64,000 nucleotides of DNA, taken from positions 62,001 to 126,000 of the forward strand of contig NZ_JAFCJJ010000011.1 of the NCBI RefSeq assembly GCF_018131015.1, written 5' to 3'. The notes beneath the pieces are model-generated. The model ran no database searches. It had not been told where the DNA came from and saw only the letters and a list, made by a program, of their open reading frames with translations. The DNA comes from Bradyrhizobium diazoefficiens. Its GTDB lineage: Bacteria > Pseudomonadota > Alphaproteobacteria > Rhizobiales > Xanthobacteraceae. Shown one piece after another: positions 8,095 through 17,634 of this stretch; the stretch's first letter is position 1; the number at the start of each line of letters is the position of its first letter. Position numbers and translations under genes: made by a program.

Positions 8095-9285
8095 TCATCC
8101 ATGCTCGATCGCGCGGATCGCACCGCGCAACTCGGCAAGACCGCGCAGGCGGCCGATCGCAGTGTAGCCGGGATTGGTGCGCTTGGTCGCGGCGAGATCG
8201 TCGAGCATGCGGTGACCGTGATCGGGACGGAAGACGATCTGCCGGTCGGACGGTCGTCGCGCGTTTTCCTTCAGCAGCGCCTTCAGCAGGGCGACCATGT
8301 CGACGTCGCCCTCGAGATGATCGGACTCGTAGAAGGACAGGCCATCGGCCTCGCGCCTGGTGGCGCGCAGATGCGCGAACGCAATACGCGGGCCGAAACG
8401 TTCGGCCATCGCCGGCAGGTCGTTGTCGGCGCGCACGCCGAGCGAGCCGCTGCACAGGCAGATGCCGTTCGCCCTTGACGGCACGGCGTCGAACAGCGCC
8501 AGGTAGTCGTCGGCGGTGGAGGCGACACGCGGCAGCCCGAACAGCGGTCGCGGCGGATCGTCCGGGTGCAGCGTCAGCGACACGCCGAGCTGCTCGGCGA
8601 CCGGCGCCACGCGGCCCAGAAATTCGGCGAGATGCCGGCGCAGGATTTGTGGCGTGATATCGCGATAGGTCTCCAGCCTGTCGCGGAACTGCGGGATTGT
8701 CATCGGCTCGGTGGTCGAGCCGGGCAGCGCGCTGGCAATGACAGTGACGAGATAGTCGATGTCGGCCTGGCCCATCCGGTCGAACAGCTTTTTCGCGCGC
8801 GCCTGCTGCTCGGCCGAATATTCCCGCACGGCAGCGGGGCGCTTGAGGATATGCAGCTCGAATGCGGCAAAGCGGTCCTGGTCGAAGCGCATGGCGCGGG
8901 CGCCGTTCGGCAGCTCCCATTCGAGATCGGTGCGGCACCAGTCGACCACCGGCATGAAATTGTAGCAGATGATCTTGATGCCGGCCGCGGCGACCGCCTC
9001 GAGGCTCGCGATCCAAGTCTCGATCGACTTCGTGGCCTTGGCCCCGAGCCGCTTGACGTCGTCGGGGATCGGAATCGATTCCACCACCGACCAGGTCAGT
9101 TGCGAGCGGCCGGGCTGGCCGTGCTCGATGAAGTTCTTGCGCTCCTCGACGCCCTTGCGCGTCCAGGCCTCCCCGATCGGCACCTGATGCAGGGCCGAGA
9201 CGATGTCGGTCGCGCCGGCCTGCCTGACATCGTCGAGCGACACCGGATCATCCGGCCCGTACCAGCGCCATCCCTGCAGCATCAT
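8095..9285 (-). CDS. uxuA: Mannonate dehydratase
   Basis: A 396-residue protein with the UxuA signature: N-terminal GWRWYGPDDPVSLDDVRQAGAT, the metal and substrate region CYNFMPVVDWCRTDL near residue 105, and the C-terminal segments FRPDHGHRMLDD. UxuA converts D-mannonate to 2-dehydro-3-deoxy-D-gluconate in hexuronate breakdown, needing Mn2+ or Fe2+. Length agrees with the family (about 390-400). GGAGAG lies ahead of the ATG. Other glucuronate genes (uxaC, uxuB, kdgK) are not seen nearby. Confidence 0.93.
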   Translation of the reverse strand: MMLQGWRWYGPDDPVSLDDVRQAGATDIVSALHQVPIGEAWTRKGVEERKNFIEHGQPGRSQLTWSVVESIPIPDDVKRLGAKATKSIETWIASLEAVAAAGIKIICYNFMPVVDWCRTDLEWELPNGARAMRFDQDRFAAFELHILKRPAAVREYSAEQQARAKKLFDRMGQADIDYLVTVIASALPGSTTEPMTIPQFRDRLETYRDITPQILRRHLAEFLGRVAPVAEQLGVSLTLHPDDPPRPLFGLPRVASTADDYLALFDAVPSRANGICLCSGSLGVRADNDLPAMAERFGPRIAFAHLRATRREADGLSFYESDHLEGDVDMVALLKALLKENARRPSDRQIVFRPDHGHRMLDDLAATKRTNPGYTAIGRLRGLAELRGAIRAIEHG

Positions 9286-9459
9286 GCGCGTTCTCTCCGA
9301 TCAAGCCTCGGGTCCATTGAGGCTCCGCGAGCGGTCGAGCGCAAGCCTGACGCGATTTTCGGCAATGATCCGCGCGCTGCGATGGCGATGCTGCACTGCG
9401 GTCGAAATCAACCGAAGTCGCCCTTGATTTTTCCGCGGCGTTGGCCCACCCGAAGAGGC

Positions 9460-9867
9460 ATGACGACGGAACGCAAGGTCATCGCCGCCAATGCGGCCTT
9501 CTACGCCGCCTTTGCAACCGGCGACTTCGCCGGCATGGAACGGATGTGGGCGGATGACGACGCCATTTCCTGCATCCATCCCGGCTGGCCGGCGATCGTC
9601 GGCCGTGCCACCGTGATCGGGAGCTGGCGCGACATCCTGCAGAATCCGGAGCGGCCGCAGATCACCTGTGCCGAGGCGCAGGCGATCGTCGATGGCGACA
9701 GCGCGCGCGTGCTCTGCATCGAGATCGTCGACGGCACGGCGCTCGCCGCCGCCAATCATTTCAGGCGGGTCGGCGATGGCTGGCGCCTGGTCCACCACCA
9801 GTCGAGCCCGATCGCGCAGATCGTCGAGCAGCCTGAGGACGATGGAGCGAGCCGGCGCTTCCACTGA
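9460..9867 (+). CDS. NTF2-like (SnoaL-type) protein
   Basis: A 135-residue single-domain protein of the NTF2 cone fold. It starts with a long helix (VIAANAAFYAAFATGDFAGMERMW), followed by the HPGWPAIVGRATVIGSWRDIL segment typical of the YybH/SnoaL-like ketosteroid-isomerase superfamily, and ends in WRLVHHQSSP. No clear catalytic residues can be assigned; such proteins are enzymes or ligand binders. The ATG has only a poorly spaced GAGG. It converges on the large patatin gene. Confidence 0.75.
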   Translation: MTTERKVIAANAAFYAAFATGDFAGMERMWADDDAISCIHPGWPAIVGRATVIGSWRDILQNPERPQITCAEAQAIVDGDSARVLCIEIVDGTALAAANHFRRVGDGWRLVHHQSSPIAQIVEQPEDDGASRRFH

Positions 9868-9896
9868 CCGCGACGCAGGCGGTACAGCGCCGCCGC

Positions 9897-12281
9897 TCAC
9901 GATTTCGGCATGAGGTTGGGAAAGCCCGCGCGCGCGCCGTCAAGTACGAAGCTGCGCGCCTCCGATGGAACGGTGACCGGATCTGTGCCGTCGCACAGCC
10001 TGCGGCCGATGTGCTCGCCGAGCGACCGGTAGGCCTCGAACTGCTCCTCGGAGAAGAGCTGCTCCATGGTGGATTCCTGCGGGAAGGCCGGGTTGCGGGC
10101 CTTGTAAGCCATGACGTAGTCGTTCTCGTCGCCGCTGAGGGAGGATTTGACATAGACCAGCACCCCGCGCTGGCGGTCACCGCCCGCTTCAAGCGGCGGA
10201 TAGTCGATCAGCCCGAGCGCAACATGCGGGCCATGCGCCGGATCGCGCTTCGCCGCGGCGACTTCCTTTGACACTTCCTTCGCGCGCGCGCCGACGGGTT
10301 CCCAGTCCATGACGATGCGTGTGCCGAGATCGATCCGGGCAAAACGCTGAAGCTGGATCAGGGAGTTGGAGGTGTAGGCCGGATCCGCCTCCGCATCGAC
10401 GGCGACAATGAGGGAGCAGCGCCGGCGCAAGAGCTCATAGATGCCGAGATTCTCGATGTGACCGCCGTCGGTGAGGAAGAGGAAGCCGGCCCAGCTGGTA
10501 TCGTCCGGCCGGCGCTCGGTGATTGCGGTGCCGGACTTGAAGAAGGCTTCGCGCAACAGATAGGTCGGTCCGGCCGACCCCCGCCACCATCGTTCGGAAA
10601 GCCCGGCGTCCGCATATCTGACGATGTCGAGCGGGTGACGGATCCACCGCCCCAGCCGCACGTTCAACAGCGCAATGGTGGCCGAGAGCGGCCGCATCGA
10701 GGCCATCCCCATGTTCGGCGCGGCCGCCGCTCCGGAAATCGCCATCGCGGTGCCGACGTTGAGGCCGTCGGTGGCCTTTTCGGCGAGTTGCGTGTCGACA
10801 TAGCCGGTCGCTTCGCTGCCGACGTAGCATTTGCTGAAGATGAAGAAGTCCGCGTTGCGGCCCCTGCGATTGGCGAAGGGCGATCCCGGCAGGTTCAGCG
10901 CTGCATTGATCAGATGATAGGGCGAGGCGCCCGGCACGATGTCCGACAGCAGGAAACGGTCCGCACTTTCGAGCGCTCCGGCGGCGTTGCGGCCGAACAG
11001 GAACGCGCTGCCGAGGCGGTCGCGATAGAGCTGGTGCAGCGAATTCGCATTTACGTTCAGGATCAGCCAGAACGCCACGAGCACGGCGGCGGCGACCAGA
11101 TAGGCAAGCACCGCGCCGCGCCGGCTTGCGAACTCGATCCCGACGAGCTGCGACGACGAGTCGAGCAGAGCCGGCGCATGCCTCCAGTTGTCGCCGCCCC
11201 AGGCGGCGCATTCTGCCTGCTCCGGCCGGATGCAGTCAGTGATTCCGATGCCCCAATAGGCCAGTTGCAGGACGCTGATCCACAGGATCAGGGGAACGAT
11301 CGCGGCCACCACGATCAGGATCACCCTGCTGACCCATTTCGCGGCCGCATCCCCAAAGGACTCGGTCGCCGCCGTCACCGCCTTCTGGGCGATCTGCCGG
11401 ACGAAAGGAAGAATGGCCAGCACGACCGGCGTCATTGCGGCCACGACACGCCCGATCGCGTCGAACCAATGCGTCTCGTCCTGGTCGGGCGGGCCGACCG
11501 GGGTCGCGATCCCCATCGCCTCCGCCCCGAACATCACCCGCAGCAGCGCGAAATGGATCTCGAACATGACCGGCACGATGCACACGACCAGCACGACCAC
11601 GGCGAACCGGGCAATCCCGGTGCGTATCCCCTTGCGCTGAATCGGGGAGACCGAGACTCCGACGGCATAGACAATCAGGAGCACGCCCAGGATCAGGAGC
11701 GCAGCGATCGAGAACGGCCAGTGGCTCGACAATCTTGCCAGCATGGCTGTCGCCCCGGCCAGCGCCTGCGTATCGGGCTTGAACAGAACCAGCAGCGCCG
11801 CCGCGACCAGCAGGAACGGCAGCACGATCAGCACGTTCATGGTGATGCCGCGCAGATAGATCACGCCCGCCGAGATCGCCGACCACATGCCCTGCTGAAG
11901 CAAATAGCGCGAATTGTCCCTGAGATGGCGTGTCTCGTCGGTCTCGCCGACCTCCTGCCCGGTCTTGCCGAATGGAAAATGCCAGCCGTCCCCGTTGGCG
12001 CGTGCGGCCGCCGACATCGCCACCGTCATCGACGAGCCGATGTAGCCGCCGCCCGAGACGGTCGAGAGATAGTCGAACGTCTTGAGAACACCCGCGGCGT
12101 TCAGGGCCTGCATCACGCCGAGGCAGAAGGAGGCCGAACGGATGCCGCCGCCCGACAGAGCCAGCCCGGTCATGCCGTCGGCCGTGCTCGGCTCGCGCGC
12201 CTCCGCCGCGCTCCCCCTGATTTCCCGATGCTCGGCCGCATAGACCTTGTGAAAATCGGTGACGACCTGACCCGCTGGCAC
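9897..12281 (-). CDS. Large membrane-embedded patatin-like phospholipase
   Basis: A 794-residue protein with a split patatin catalytic domain. The oxyanion motif GGGIRS (about residues 44-49) and the nucleophile Ser near 76 in TVSGGGYIG are at the N terminus, while the catalytic Asp motif LTDGGHIENLG lies near residue 605. Between them are five or six hydrophobic segments (about 150-167, 190-211, 225-243, 280-294, 319-342 and 390-409), so the acyl-hydrolase core is interrupted by a membrane domain. The start is a GTG at 12281 with GGGGG upstream; an open frame extends to 12440 but runs into the HAD gene. Patatins hydrolyse acyl chains from phospho- or glycolipids. Localisation in the inner membrane is inferred. 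Confidence 0.85.
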   Translation of the reverse strand: MPAGQVVTDFHKVYAAEHREIRGSAAEAREPSTADGMTGLALSGGGIRSASFCLGVMQALNAAGVLKTFDYLSTVSGGGYIGSSMTVAMSAAARANGDGWHFPFGKTGQEVGETDETRHLRDNSRYLLQQGMWSAISAGVIYLRGITMNVLIVLPFLLVAAALLVLFKPDTQALAGATAMLARLSSHWPFSIAALLILGVLLIVYAVGVSVSPIQRKGIRTGIARFAVVVLVVCIVPVMFEIHFALLRVMFGAEAMGIATPVGPPDQDETHWFDAIGRVVAAMTPVVLAILPFVRQIAQKAVTAATESFGDAAAKWVSRVILIVVAAIVPLILWISVLQLAYWGIGITDCIRPEQAECAAWGGDNWRHAPALLDSSSQLVGIEFASRRGAVLAYLVAAAVLVAFWLILNVNANSLHQLYRDRLGSAFLFGRNAAGALESADRFLLSDIVPGASPYHLINAALNLPGSPFANRRGRNADFFIFSKCYVGSEATGYVDTQLAEKATDGLNVGTAMAISGAAAAPNMGMASMRPLSATIALLNVRLGRWIRHPLDIVRYADAGLSERWWRGSAGPTYLLREAFFKSGTAITERRPDDTSWAGFLFLTDGGHIENLGIYELLRRRCSLIVAVDAEADPAYTSNSLIQLQRFARIDLGTRIVMDWEPVGARAKEVSKEVAAAKRDPAHGPHVALGLIDYPPLEAGGDRQRGVLVYVKSSLSGDENDYVMAYKARNPAFPQESTMEQLFSEEQFEAYRSLGEHIGRRLCDGTDPVTVPSEARSFVLDGARAGFPNLMPKS

Positions 12282-12378
12282 GGCAGCACCCCCAATGTTC
12301 GATCCGCCGATTATAGCGACACTGATTGCGGCTTTTCTACCGGAAGTCGAGGGCCCCTCCGCCGTGCGACGCCGCGCC

Positions 12379-13104
12379 TCAGCGCTTGCGGTCCAGTTCG
12401 GTGAGGTCCTCGACCACCCATAGCGCGCCGCTGAAATCATCGTCCCGGAAGAACAGGCTGCGCGTGATCACGACGGGAATTCCCGCAACCCTCGCCGCGA
12501 TCAGGCCGTTGACCGAATCCTCGATCGCGACGCAGCGGGAGGCCGGAAGCTTCAGCCGCGACAGCACCTCAAGATAGACGTCAGGCGCCGGCTTCTTGTG
12601 CACGACGTCCTCGCCGGCGACGATCGCCTCGAACGCCGCGGCCCAGCCCCTCCCCAGCGCGTGCGACAGCAGCGCATCGATATTGTCGCGCGAGGTGGTG
12701 GTCGCGATTGCAAGCCGCTGGCCCCGCCTGCGCGCCGCGGCGAGCAGGTCCGCCACGCCCGGCCGCAGCGGACAGTGGCCGGCCGCGACCAGCTCGGCGT
12801 AACGCGCCGTCTTGATGCGGTGCAGTTCGGCAATCTCGGCGTCCGGCAAGGGCGAGGCGATCCGCAGTCGCGCATGACAGGCGCGGATGCGTTCCTTGCC
12901 GCCGGTGACCCGCAGCAGGTCCTTGTAGACGGTGCGATCCCAGTTCCAATCGAGGCCGCGACGGGCGAAGGCATGATTGAAGGCCTGCCGATGCAGCTCC
13001 TCGGTCTCCGCCAGTGTACCATCGACGTCGAAGATCAGCGCGCGGGCGCGGCCGATCAGACCGGCGGTGCCGGCCGGGGCCATGGTCGGTACGTCCGGTT
13101 GCAT
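12379..13104 (-). CDS. HAD-superfamily phosphatase, CbbY-like
   Basis: A 241-residue haloacid dehalogenase. Motif I is FDVDGTLAETE (nucleophile Asp near residue 24), motif II is IATTTSRDNID, motif III includes the Lys in VHKKPAPDVYLEVL, and motif IV is CVAIEDSVNGLIAA. The alpha-helical cap between I and II is the CbbY / beta-phosphoglucomutase-like type. CbbY removes phosphate from xylulose-1,5-bisphosphate, but no Calvin-cycle genes adjoin, so the substrate is open. The start at 13104 follows GGAGAGA; an earlier in-frame ATG lacks this. Divergent from the epimerase-like gene. Confidence 0.88.
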   Translation of the reverse strand: MQPDVPTMAPAGTAGLIGRARALIFDVDGTLAETEELHRQAFNHAFARRGLDWNWDRTVYKDLLRVTGGKERIRACHARLRIASPLPDAEIAELHRIKTARYAELVAAGHCPLRPGVADLLAAARRRGQRLAIATTTSRDNIDALLSHALGRGWAAAFEAIVAGEDVVHKKPAPDVYLEVLSRLKLPASRCVAIEDSVNGLIAARVAGIPVVITRSLFFRDDDFSGALWVVEDLTELDRKR

Positions 13105-13270
13105 GGTCGAAGTCTCTCCGTTGACGGGGCTGTTTCGCACTCGTCCCGCGACCATCGCCCGCGCCGGAAGCCGGGTAAAATTGCAATATCTTTTGCCCGC
13201 CCCAAAAATCTCTTATGAGCGGGGCTGCGCGGCGACGCGACCGGACCTCCGAACCAAGCACGAAAGACCC

Positions 13271-14119
13271 ATGCGGCTCTTCATCCTCGGCCTTGGCTAC
13301 AGCGCCCGGCATTTCGTCGTCAGGCATGGCGGCGTCTTCACGCACATCGCCGGCACGGCACGCGATCCCGCGAAACGTGAGACGATCGCAGGCATCGAGA
13401 TGCACGCGTTCTCCGGCGACGAGGCGGATCGCGCGACGCTCGAGCGACTTCGCAACGCCGATGTCGTGCTGGTGTCGATCCCGCCCGGTCCTCTCGGCGA
13501 TCCCGCCATCGCAGCGTTCGCGGACACACAGGCGGCGCACCGCCGCCGCAAGGTGGTCTATCTGTCCACCATCGGCGTGTATGGCGATCATCGCGGCGCA
13601 TGGGTCGACGAGAGCACGCCGCCGCAGGCGGTCCTCGACCGGACGCGCCTGCGGCTCGCCGCGGAGCAGGCCTGGACGGAGACGACGCATGGCGATGCCG
13701 CGATCCTGCGTCTGGCGGGCATCTACGGCCCCGGCCGCAATGCGCTGGCGAACCTGCGCGCTGGCCTGGCGCGGCGCATCGTCAAGCCGGGACAGGTCTT
13801 CAACCGCATCCATGTCAACGACATCGCGACCGCGATCATGGCCGCGGTGCAGCGTGGTGGCGGCCTGTGGAATGTCTGCGACGACGAGCCGGCGCCGCCG
13901 CAGGACGTGATCGCTTATGCCGCGGAGCTGATGAACGTCACCCCGCCACAGGAAGAGCCGTTCGAAACCGCCGAAATGTCGGCGATGGCCCGCAGCTTCT
14001 ATGCCAGCAGCGCCCGCGTCTCCAACGCGAAGCTGAAGCACGATCTCCGCATCACGCTAGCCTGCCCGACCTACCGGCACGGGCTGGATGCGCTGTGGCG
14101 CGCGGGGGAAGGCCGATAG
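13271..14119 (+). CDS. NAD(P)-binding SDR/epimerase-like protein (YeeZ type)
   Basis: A 282-residue Rossmann protein beginning MRLFILGLGYSARHF, a degenerate GxGxxG nucleotide-binding loop (GLGYSA), with YLSTIGVYGDHRGAWVDE near residue 100 and RLAGIYGPGRN near 155. These are features of extended short-chain dehydrogenases such as the YeeZ family. The usual YxxxK catalytic pair is absent at the expected place, so catalysis is uncertain. The ATG at 13271 is the family-consistent start because it begins directly with the first beta strand. Monocistronic. Confidence 0.8.
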   Translation: MRLFILGLGYSARHFVVRHGGVFTHIAGTARDPAKRETIAGIEMHAFSGDEADRATLERLRNADVVLVSIPPGPLGDPAIAAFADTQAAHRRRKVVYLSTIGVYGDHRGAWVDESTPPQAVLDRTRLRLAAEQAWTETTHGDAAILRLAGIYGPGRNALANLRAGLARRIVKPGQVFNRIHVNDIATAIMAAVQRGGGLWNVCDDEPAPPQDVIAYAAELMNVTPPQEEPFETAEMSAMARSFYASSARVSNAKLKHDLRITLACPTYRHGLDALWRAGEGR

Positions 14120-14243
14120 GGTTCCGGTATGTCCGGCGCGTTCCAGACATGCCGTGTCCGCGCTTGACTTCGCTCCGGAGGGGTCGTGATCTCCTTACCT
14201 TGGCGGGCCACTGCACAACGAGCTCGCGCCCTGGGAGGATACA

Positions 14244-15512
14244 ATGAAGATGACGATCGCCATGATCGCGACAGCGGCTGCCGTCCTTGCGCTCGGCACG
14301 GCCAGTGCCGCACCGCTGCCCGAAGCCAGTCCCGATGCCGCCGGCTTTTCGACCCAAGGCCTCAGCCGGCTCGACGATTTCTTCGCGCGCGAGATCGCTA
14401 CCAAGCGCGTTCCCGGCGCTGTCGTTGCGGTGGCTCGCGACGGCAAACTCGTCCATTACAAGGCCTATGGCATGCTCGACCCCGACAAGGGCACGCCGAT
14501 GCCGGTGGATGCGATCTTCGCGCTGGCCTCGATGACCAAGCCGATGGCTGCGGTCGCAGGCTTGACGCTGATGGAGCAGGGCCGGCTGCCGCTGCAGGCC
14601 AAGCTGTCCGACTACTATCCGGCCTTTGCCGACATGAAGGTCGGCATTACCCAGGCCGACGGCACCCTCAAGCTCGAGCCGCAGGCGTCGCCGATTTTCA
14701 TCCACGATCTCTACCGGCACACGTCCGGCCTGATGTATGGCGGCCGCCCGGACAGTTCGAGCCCGGTGGCGCGGCAATACCCGGATGGTACCGCGCCGGC
14801 AATCGAAGGCGACACCCAGGCCTTCATCGACCGCATCACGAAGCTGCCGCTGGCGCATCATCCCTCGACCGAATTCGAGTACGGTTTTTCGATCGACGTG
14901 CTCGGCGCGGTGGTCGAGAAGGTCAGCGAGCAGCGGCTTGGCGACTACCTCGCCGCCAATGTGTGGCACCCCCTCGGCATGAAGGATGCGACCTTTCACC
15001 CGACCGACGCGCAGCGCCCTCGCCTCGCCCGTCCCTTTGCCAACGATCCGCTGACCGGCAAGCCGCAGGCGATCAAGCTCTTGGACACTCCGACCAAATT
15101 CGACTGCGGCGGCGCCTGCTCGTTTGCCACCATCGGCGATTACATCCGCTTCGGGCAGATGCTGCTCAATGGCGGCGAGCTCGATGGCCAGCGCATCCTC
15201 TCGCCGAAGACGGTGCATCACATGACCACCAACCATCTCGGCCCCGAGATCAAGAACAACGTGGCGAACATCGAGCCGCATCGCGCCGGTTTCGGCTTTG
15301 GCCTCGCGGTCGCAGTCCGGACCAGCGAAGGCCTGTCGTCGGTGCCAGGCAATCCCGGCGAGTTCACCTGGAACGGCGCCTACGGGACGCAGTTCTTCTG
15401 CGATCCGAAGGAACGTCTCGTCGTCGTCGTGGGAACGGCGGCGCCCGGCGAACTCAGGAAATACTACCGGGAGCAGGTCCAGGACATCGTCTATGGCGCA
15501 ATGGTGAAGTGA
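14244..15512 (+). CDS. Exported serine hydrolase, class C beta-lactamase fold
   Basis: A 422-residue protein with a Sec signal peptide (about residues 1-22, ending ASA) and a beta-lactamase/transpeptidase-like domain. The SxxK motif is Ser96-Met-Thr-Lys99 in FALASMTKP and the second motif is near Tyr213 (EYGFSIDVLG). The region FGFGLAVAV and the late GTAAPGEL are consistent with the EstB/penicillin-binding-protein-like esterases rather than true AmpC. GGGAGG precedes the ATG. The likely site is the periplasm; substrate may be an ester, a beta-lactam or a D-peptide. Confidence 0.87.
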   Translation: MKMTIAMIATAAAVLALGTASAAPLPEASPDAAGFSTQGLSRLDDFFAREIATKRVPGAVVAVARDGKLVHYKAYGMLDPDKGTPMPVDAIFALASMTKPMAAVAGLTLMEQGRLPLQAKLSDYYPAFADMKVGITQADGTLKLEPQASPIFIHDLYRHTSGLMYGGRPDSSSPVARQYPDGTAPAIEGDTQAFIDRITKLPLAHHPSTEFEYGFSIDVLGAVVEKVSEQRLGDYLAANVWHPLGMKDATFHPTDAQRPRLARPFANDPLTGKPQAIKLLDTPTKFDCGGACSFATIGDYIRFGQMLLNGGELDGQRILSPKTVHHMTTNHLGPEIKNNVANIEPHRAGFGFGLAVAVRTSEGLSSVPGNPGEFTWNGAYGTQFFCDPKERLVVVVGTAAPGELRKYYREQVQDIVYGAMVK

Positions 15513-15534
15513 GCCCGACGCATTCAAGATAGAG

Positions 15535-15559
15535 AGGGCGGCCCGATCGGGGCCGCCCT
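15535..15559. terminator. Bidirectional hairpin terminator
   Basis: AGGGCGGCCC and GGGCCGCCCT pair around a 5-base loop, between the ends of two convergent genes. No T-run follows, so it may be a processing or insulating hairpin rather than a strong intrinsic terminator. Confidence 0.65.
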
Positions 15560-15573
15560 GCCGAGATCCGGCG

Positions 15574-16461
15574 TCAGCTCAGCACGCCGTATTTCTTGAA
15601 CCAGGCCTGCGCCTGATTCCAGGCATCCTCTGCCGCGTCCTTGCGGTAGCTGCCGCGGTAGTCGGCATGGAAGCCGTGCGGCGCTTCGGGGTAGATCTTG
15701 AATTCCGCCGTCTTCTTGTTCTGCTCCAGCGCTGCCTTCATCTGCTCGACCTGGGCAACGGGAATGCCGGTATCAGCACCGCCATAGAGGCCGAGCACCG
15801 GCGCCTTCATCTCGGGAGCGAGTTGCAGCGGGCTCTTCGGCCAGAGCGGATTGGCCGGATCGACCGGCGGACCATAGAAGGCAACGCCGGCCTTCAGCGC
15901 GCCGCTGTGGGCGGCGTATTCCCAGACGGTGCGCCCACCGCGGCAGAAGCCGATAATGCCGAGCTTCGCGGTGTCGCCGCCCTGCGATCCGGCCCATGCC
16001 ACCGTCGCATCGAGATCGGACAGCAGCTCGGCGTCGGGCTTGGCGTTGACGATCGGCAGCAATTCCTTGATCTCTGTGAACTTGGTCAGGTCGACACCCT
16101 TGCGGAAGTAGTAGTCGGGCGCGACCGCGAAGGCGCCGAGCTTGGCGAGACGCCGTGTCACGTCCTTGATGTATTGGTGCAGACCGAAGATCTCCATCGC
16201 CACGATGATCACCGGCGCCTTGGTGTTGCCGGCAGGACGGGCGAAATAGGCCGGCATCTCTTCGGCGCCGACCTTGATCTTGGCATCGCCGGCCTGAAGG
16301 CCGGTGGTGTCCGTGGTGATGACCTCGGCGCGCACCGGTCCGGCGGCGAGCGTATAGCCGGCGGCGACCGCCGCGGTGGCACTCATGAAGCCGCGGCGCG
16401 ACACCGGCGGCGGCTTGATCAGCCCGACAACGTCCGACGTCATGGTGGTTTCGATGCTCAT
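15574..16461 (-). CDS. Tat-exported dienelactone hydrolase family protein
   Basis: A 295-residue alpha/beta-hydrolase. A twin-arginine signal (SRRGFMSATAAVAAG, residues 21-35) precedes the DLH domain. The Cys-Asp-His triad of the family is visible as Cys173 in GIIGFCRGGR, Asp230 in LYGGADTGIP and His262 in PHGFHADYR. Dienelactone hydrolases open lactone rings in chloroaromatic catabolism, but many paralogues have other ester substrates. The start at 16461 is preferred because it places the Tat motif correctly and has GGAAGGG upstream; a longer frame to 16704 adds an unlikely leader. Confidence 0.9.
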   Translation of the reverse strand: MSIETTMTSDVVGLIKPPPVSRRGFMSATAAVAAGYTLAAGPVRAEVITTDTTGLQAGDAKIKVGAEEMPAYFARPAGNTKAPVIIVAMEIFGLHQYIKDVTRRLAKLGAFAVAPDYYFRKGVDLTKFTEIKELLPIVNAKPDAELLSDLDATVAWAGSQGGDTAKLGIIGFCRGGRTVWEYAAHSGALKAGVAFYGPPVDPANPLWPKSPLQLAPEMKAPVLGLYGGADTGIPVAQVEQMKAALEQNKKTAEFKIYPEAPHGFHADYRGSYRKDAAEDAWNQAQAWFKKYGVLS

Positions 16462-17040
16462 CGGTCTATCCCTTCCTGATTTCTTGTCCTGATGCCCCGG
16501 AGCGGGACGCATTCGCCAGCAATTGCCGGCGAAACGCAAATCACCAGCCTGCGAGCGTCCTCGATTGCCGGCGACACACCCCGGCTTCGTTCGTTTGCCG
16601 GATTTAACCGTCTGGCCGGGTTGCGCCGCAACATCCGTTAACCGAGAAAACACTTCTGCCATCGCGAGCTCCGCCATCGAGCGTTGCGGGCGATCAACGC
16701 ACACCGACCATTAGAAGCGTCCCGCGACGACAAACAGGCCCGATCGCGGGCCACAACGACACATCATGTTGACCTGGTGCACGACCCACGTGGAATTCGC
16801 ACGCGAGCCCCGCTGATTTGATTGAAATTTTCGGAACAGTTGAGCGACGCGGTTTACTCGAACTTCGGGCGTGTCGCTCTAGTCCACTCCGGCAAGTTCC
16901 ATCTCCAGAACGGAGAGGCGCCTTCCAAGCGCGGGCAGGTTTTCCGCTTCGAGCCATGCTTCGCTCGACAGCCTCATCATCCGCCCGGATTGCGCTGCCG
17001 ATGGCTCAATTGAAAAAAGCTTTATCCGACCGGAAAAGAA
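16462..17040. other. Intergenic region, 579 bases
   Basis: Divergent promoter region between the dienelactone hydrolase and the MarR gene. Open frames here lack ribosome sites and recognisable domains. The last 60 bases before the MarR gene are A/T-richer than the surroundings, compatible with its promoter. No clear operator palindrome found. Confidence 0.4.
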
Positions 17041-17613
17041 ATGAATTTGGCTCGCGAAGCGATTGAATTGCTGGGACAGGTCGCCCGGATCCTGTGGTTC
17101 GAGGGCACCAAGCACGGCTTGCGTGACCGCGAATGGATGGCGCTGCGATTCCTCTCCCGCGCCAACCGGTTTTCCAGGACGCCCTCGGCCCTCGCAAGCT
17201 ATGTCGGCACCACGCGCGGCACGGCCTCCTTCATCATCGGCGAGCTGGAGCGGCTGGGTTACGTGGAGCGGAAGCGCTCGGTCACGGACAAGCGCTCGGT
17301 GATGCTGAGTGTCACGCAGACTGGCAAGAAGTTTCTGGCGCGCGATCCCGTCAACGTTCTCGTCGACGCCCTCGCCGTGCTCGAGGATGACGGCAAGATC
17401 GGCTTTCGCGACGCGCTGCGGCACCTGCTCGATCAATCCGACGCCGCCGAGCAGCGCCACCATACCGACATCTGCAGGCGCTGCATCTTCCTGCGGGAGG
17501 ATCGTGCCATCATCGACGGCAAGACCGAGTTCACCTGCCGGCTGTTCCGCGCGCCGATCGCGGAGGCGGAGGTCGACCTGCTCTGCACGAGCTTCGAGCA
17601 TCACCGCCAGTAA
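17041..17613 (+). CDS. MarR family regulator with four conserved cysteines (copy A)
   Basis: A 190-residue winged-helix protein. The DNA-binding region spans about residues 28-95, with FSRTPSALASYVGTTRGTAS as recognition helix area and DKRSVMLSVTQTG as the wing. The C-terminal part has Cys145, Cys148, Cys166 and Cys182 in a CX2C-X17-C-X15-C pattern, unusual for MarR proteins and suggestive of a metal or redox centre. A clear paralogue (copy B) lies at 56139. The ribosome site is weak (GGAAAAGAA). The target genes are unknown; no obvious partner gene follows on the same strand. Confidence 0.85.
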   Translation: MNLAREAIELLGQVARILWFEGTKHGLRDREWMALRFLSRANRFSRTPSALASYVGTTRGTASFIIGELERLGYVERKRSVTDKRSVMLSVTQTGKKFLARDPVNVLVDALAVLEDDGKIGFRDALRHLLDQSDAAEQRHHTDICRRCIFLREDRAIIDGKTEFTCRLFRAPIAEAEVDLLCTSFEHHRQ

Positions 17614-17634
17614 GGCGCGCCGCCGCCTACCTCG

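Noticed and set aside
10458-12404. A 648-codon plus-strand frame antisense to the patatin gene
   Set aside because: No ribosome site or domain; the patatin motifs on the other strand are clear.
17041-17613. Regarding the first MarR gene as a flagellar regulator
   Set aside because: Position alone does not support it; no operator shared with flagellar promoters was seen, so it is noted only as a hypothesis.
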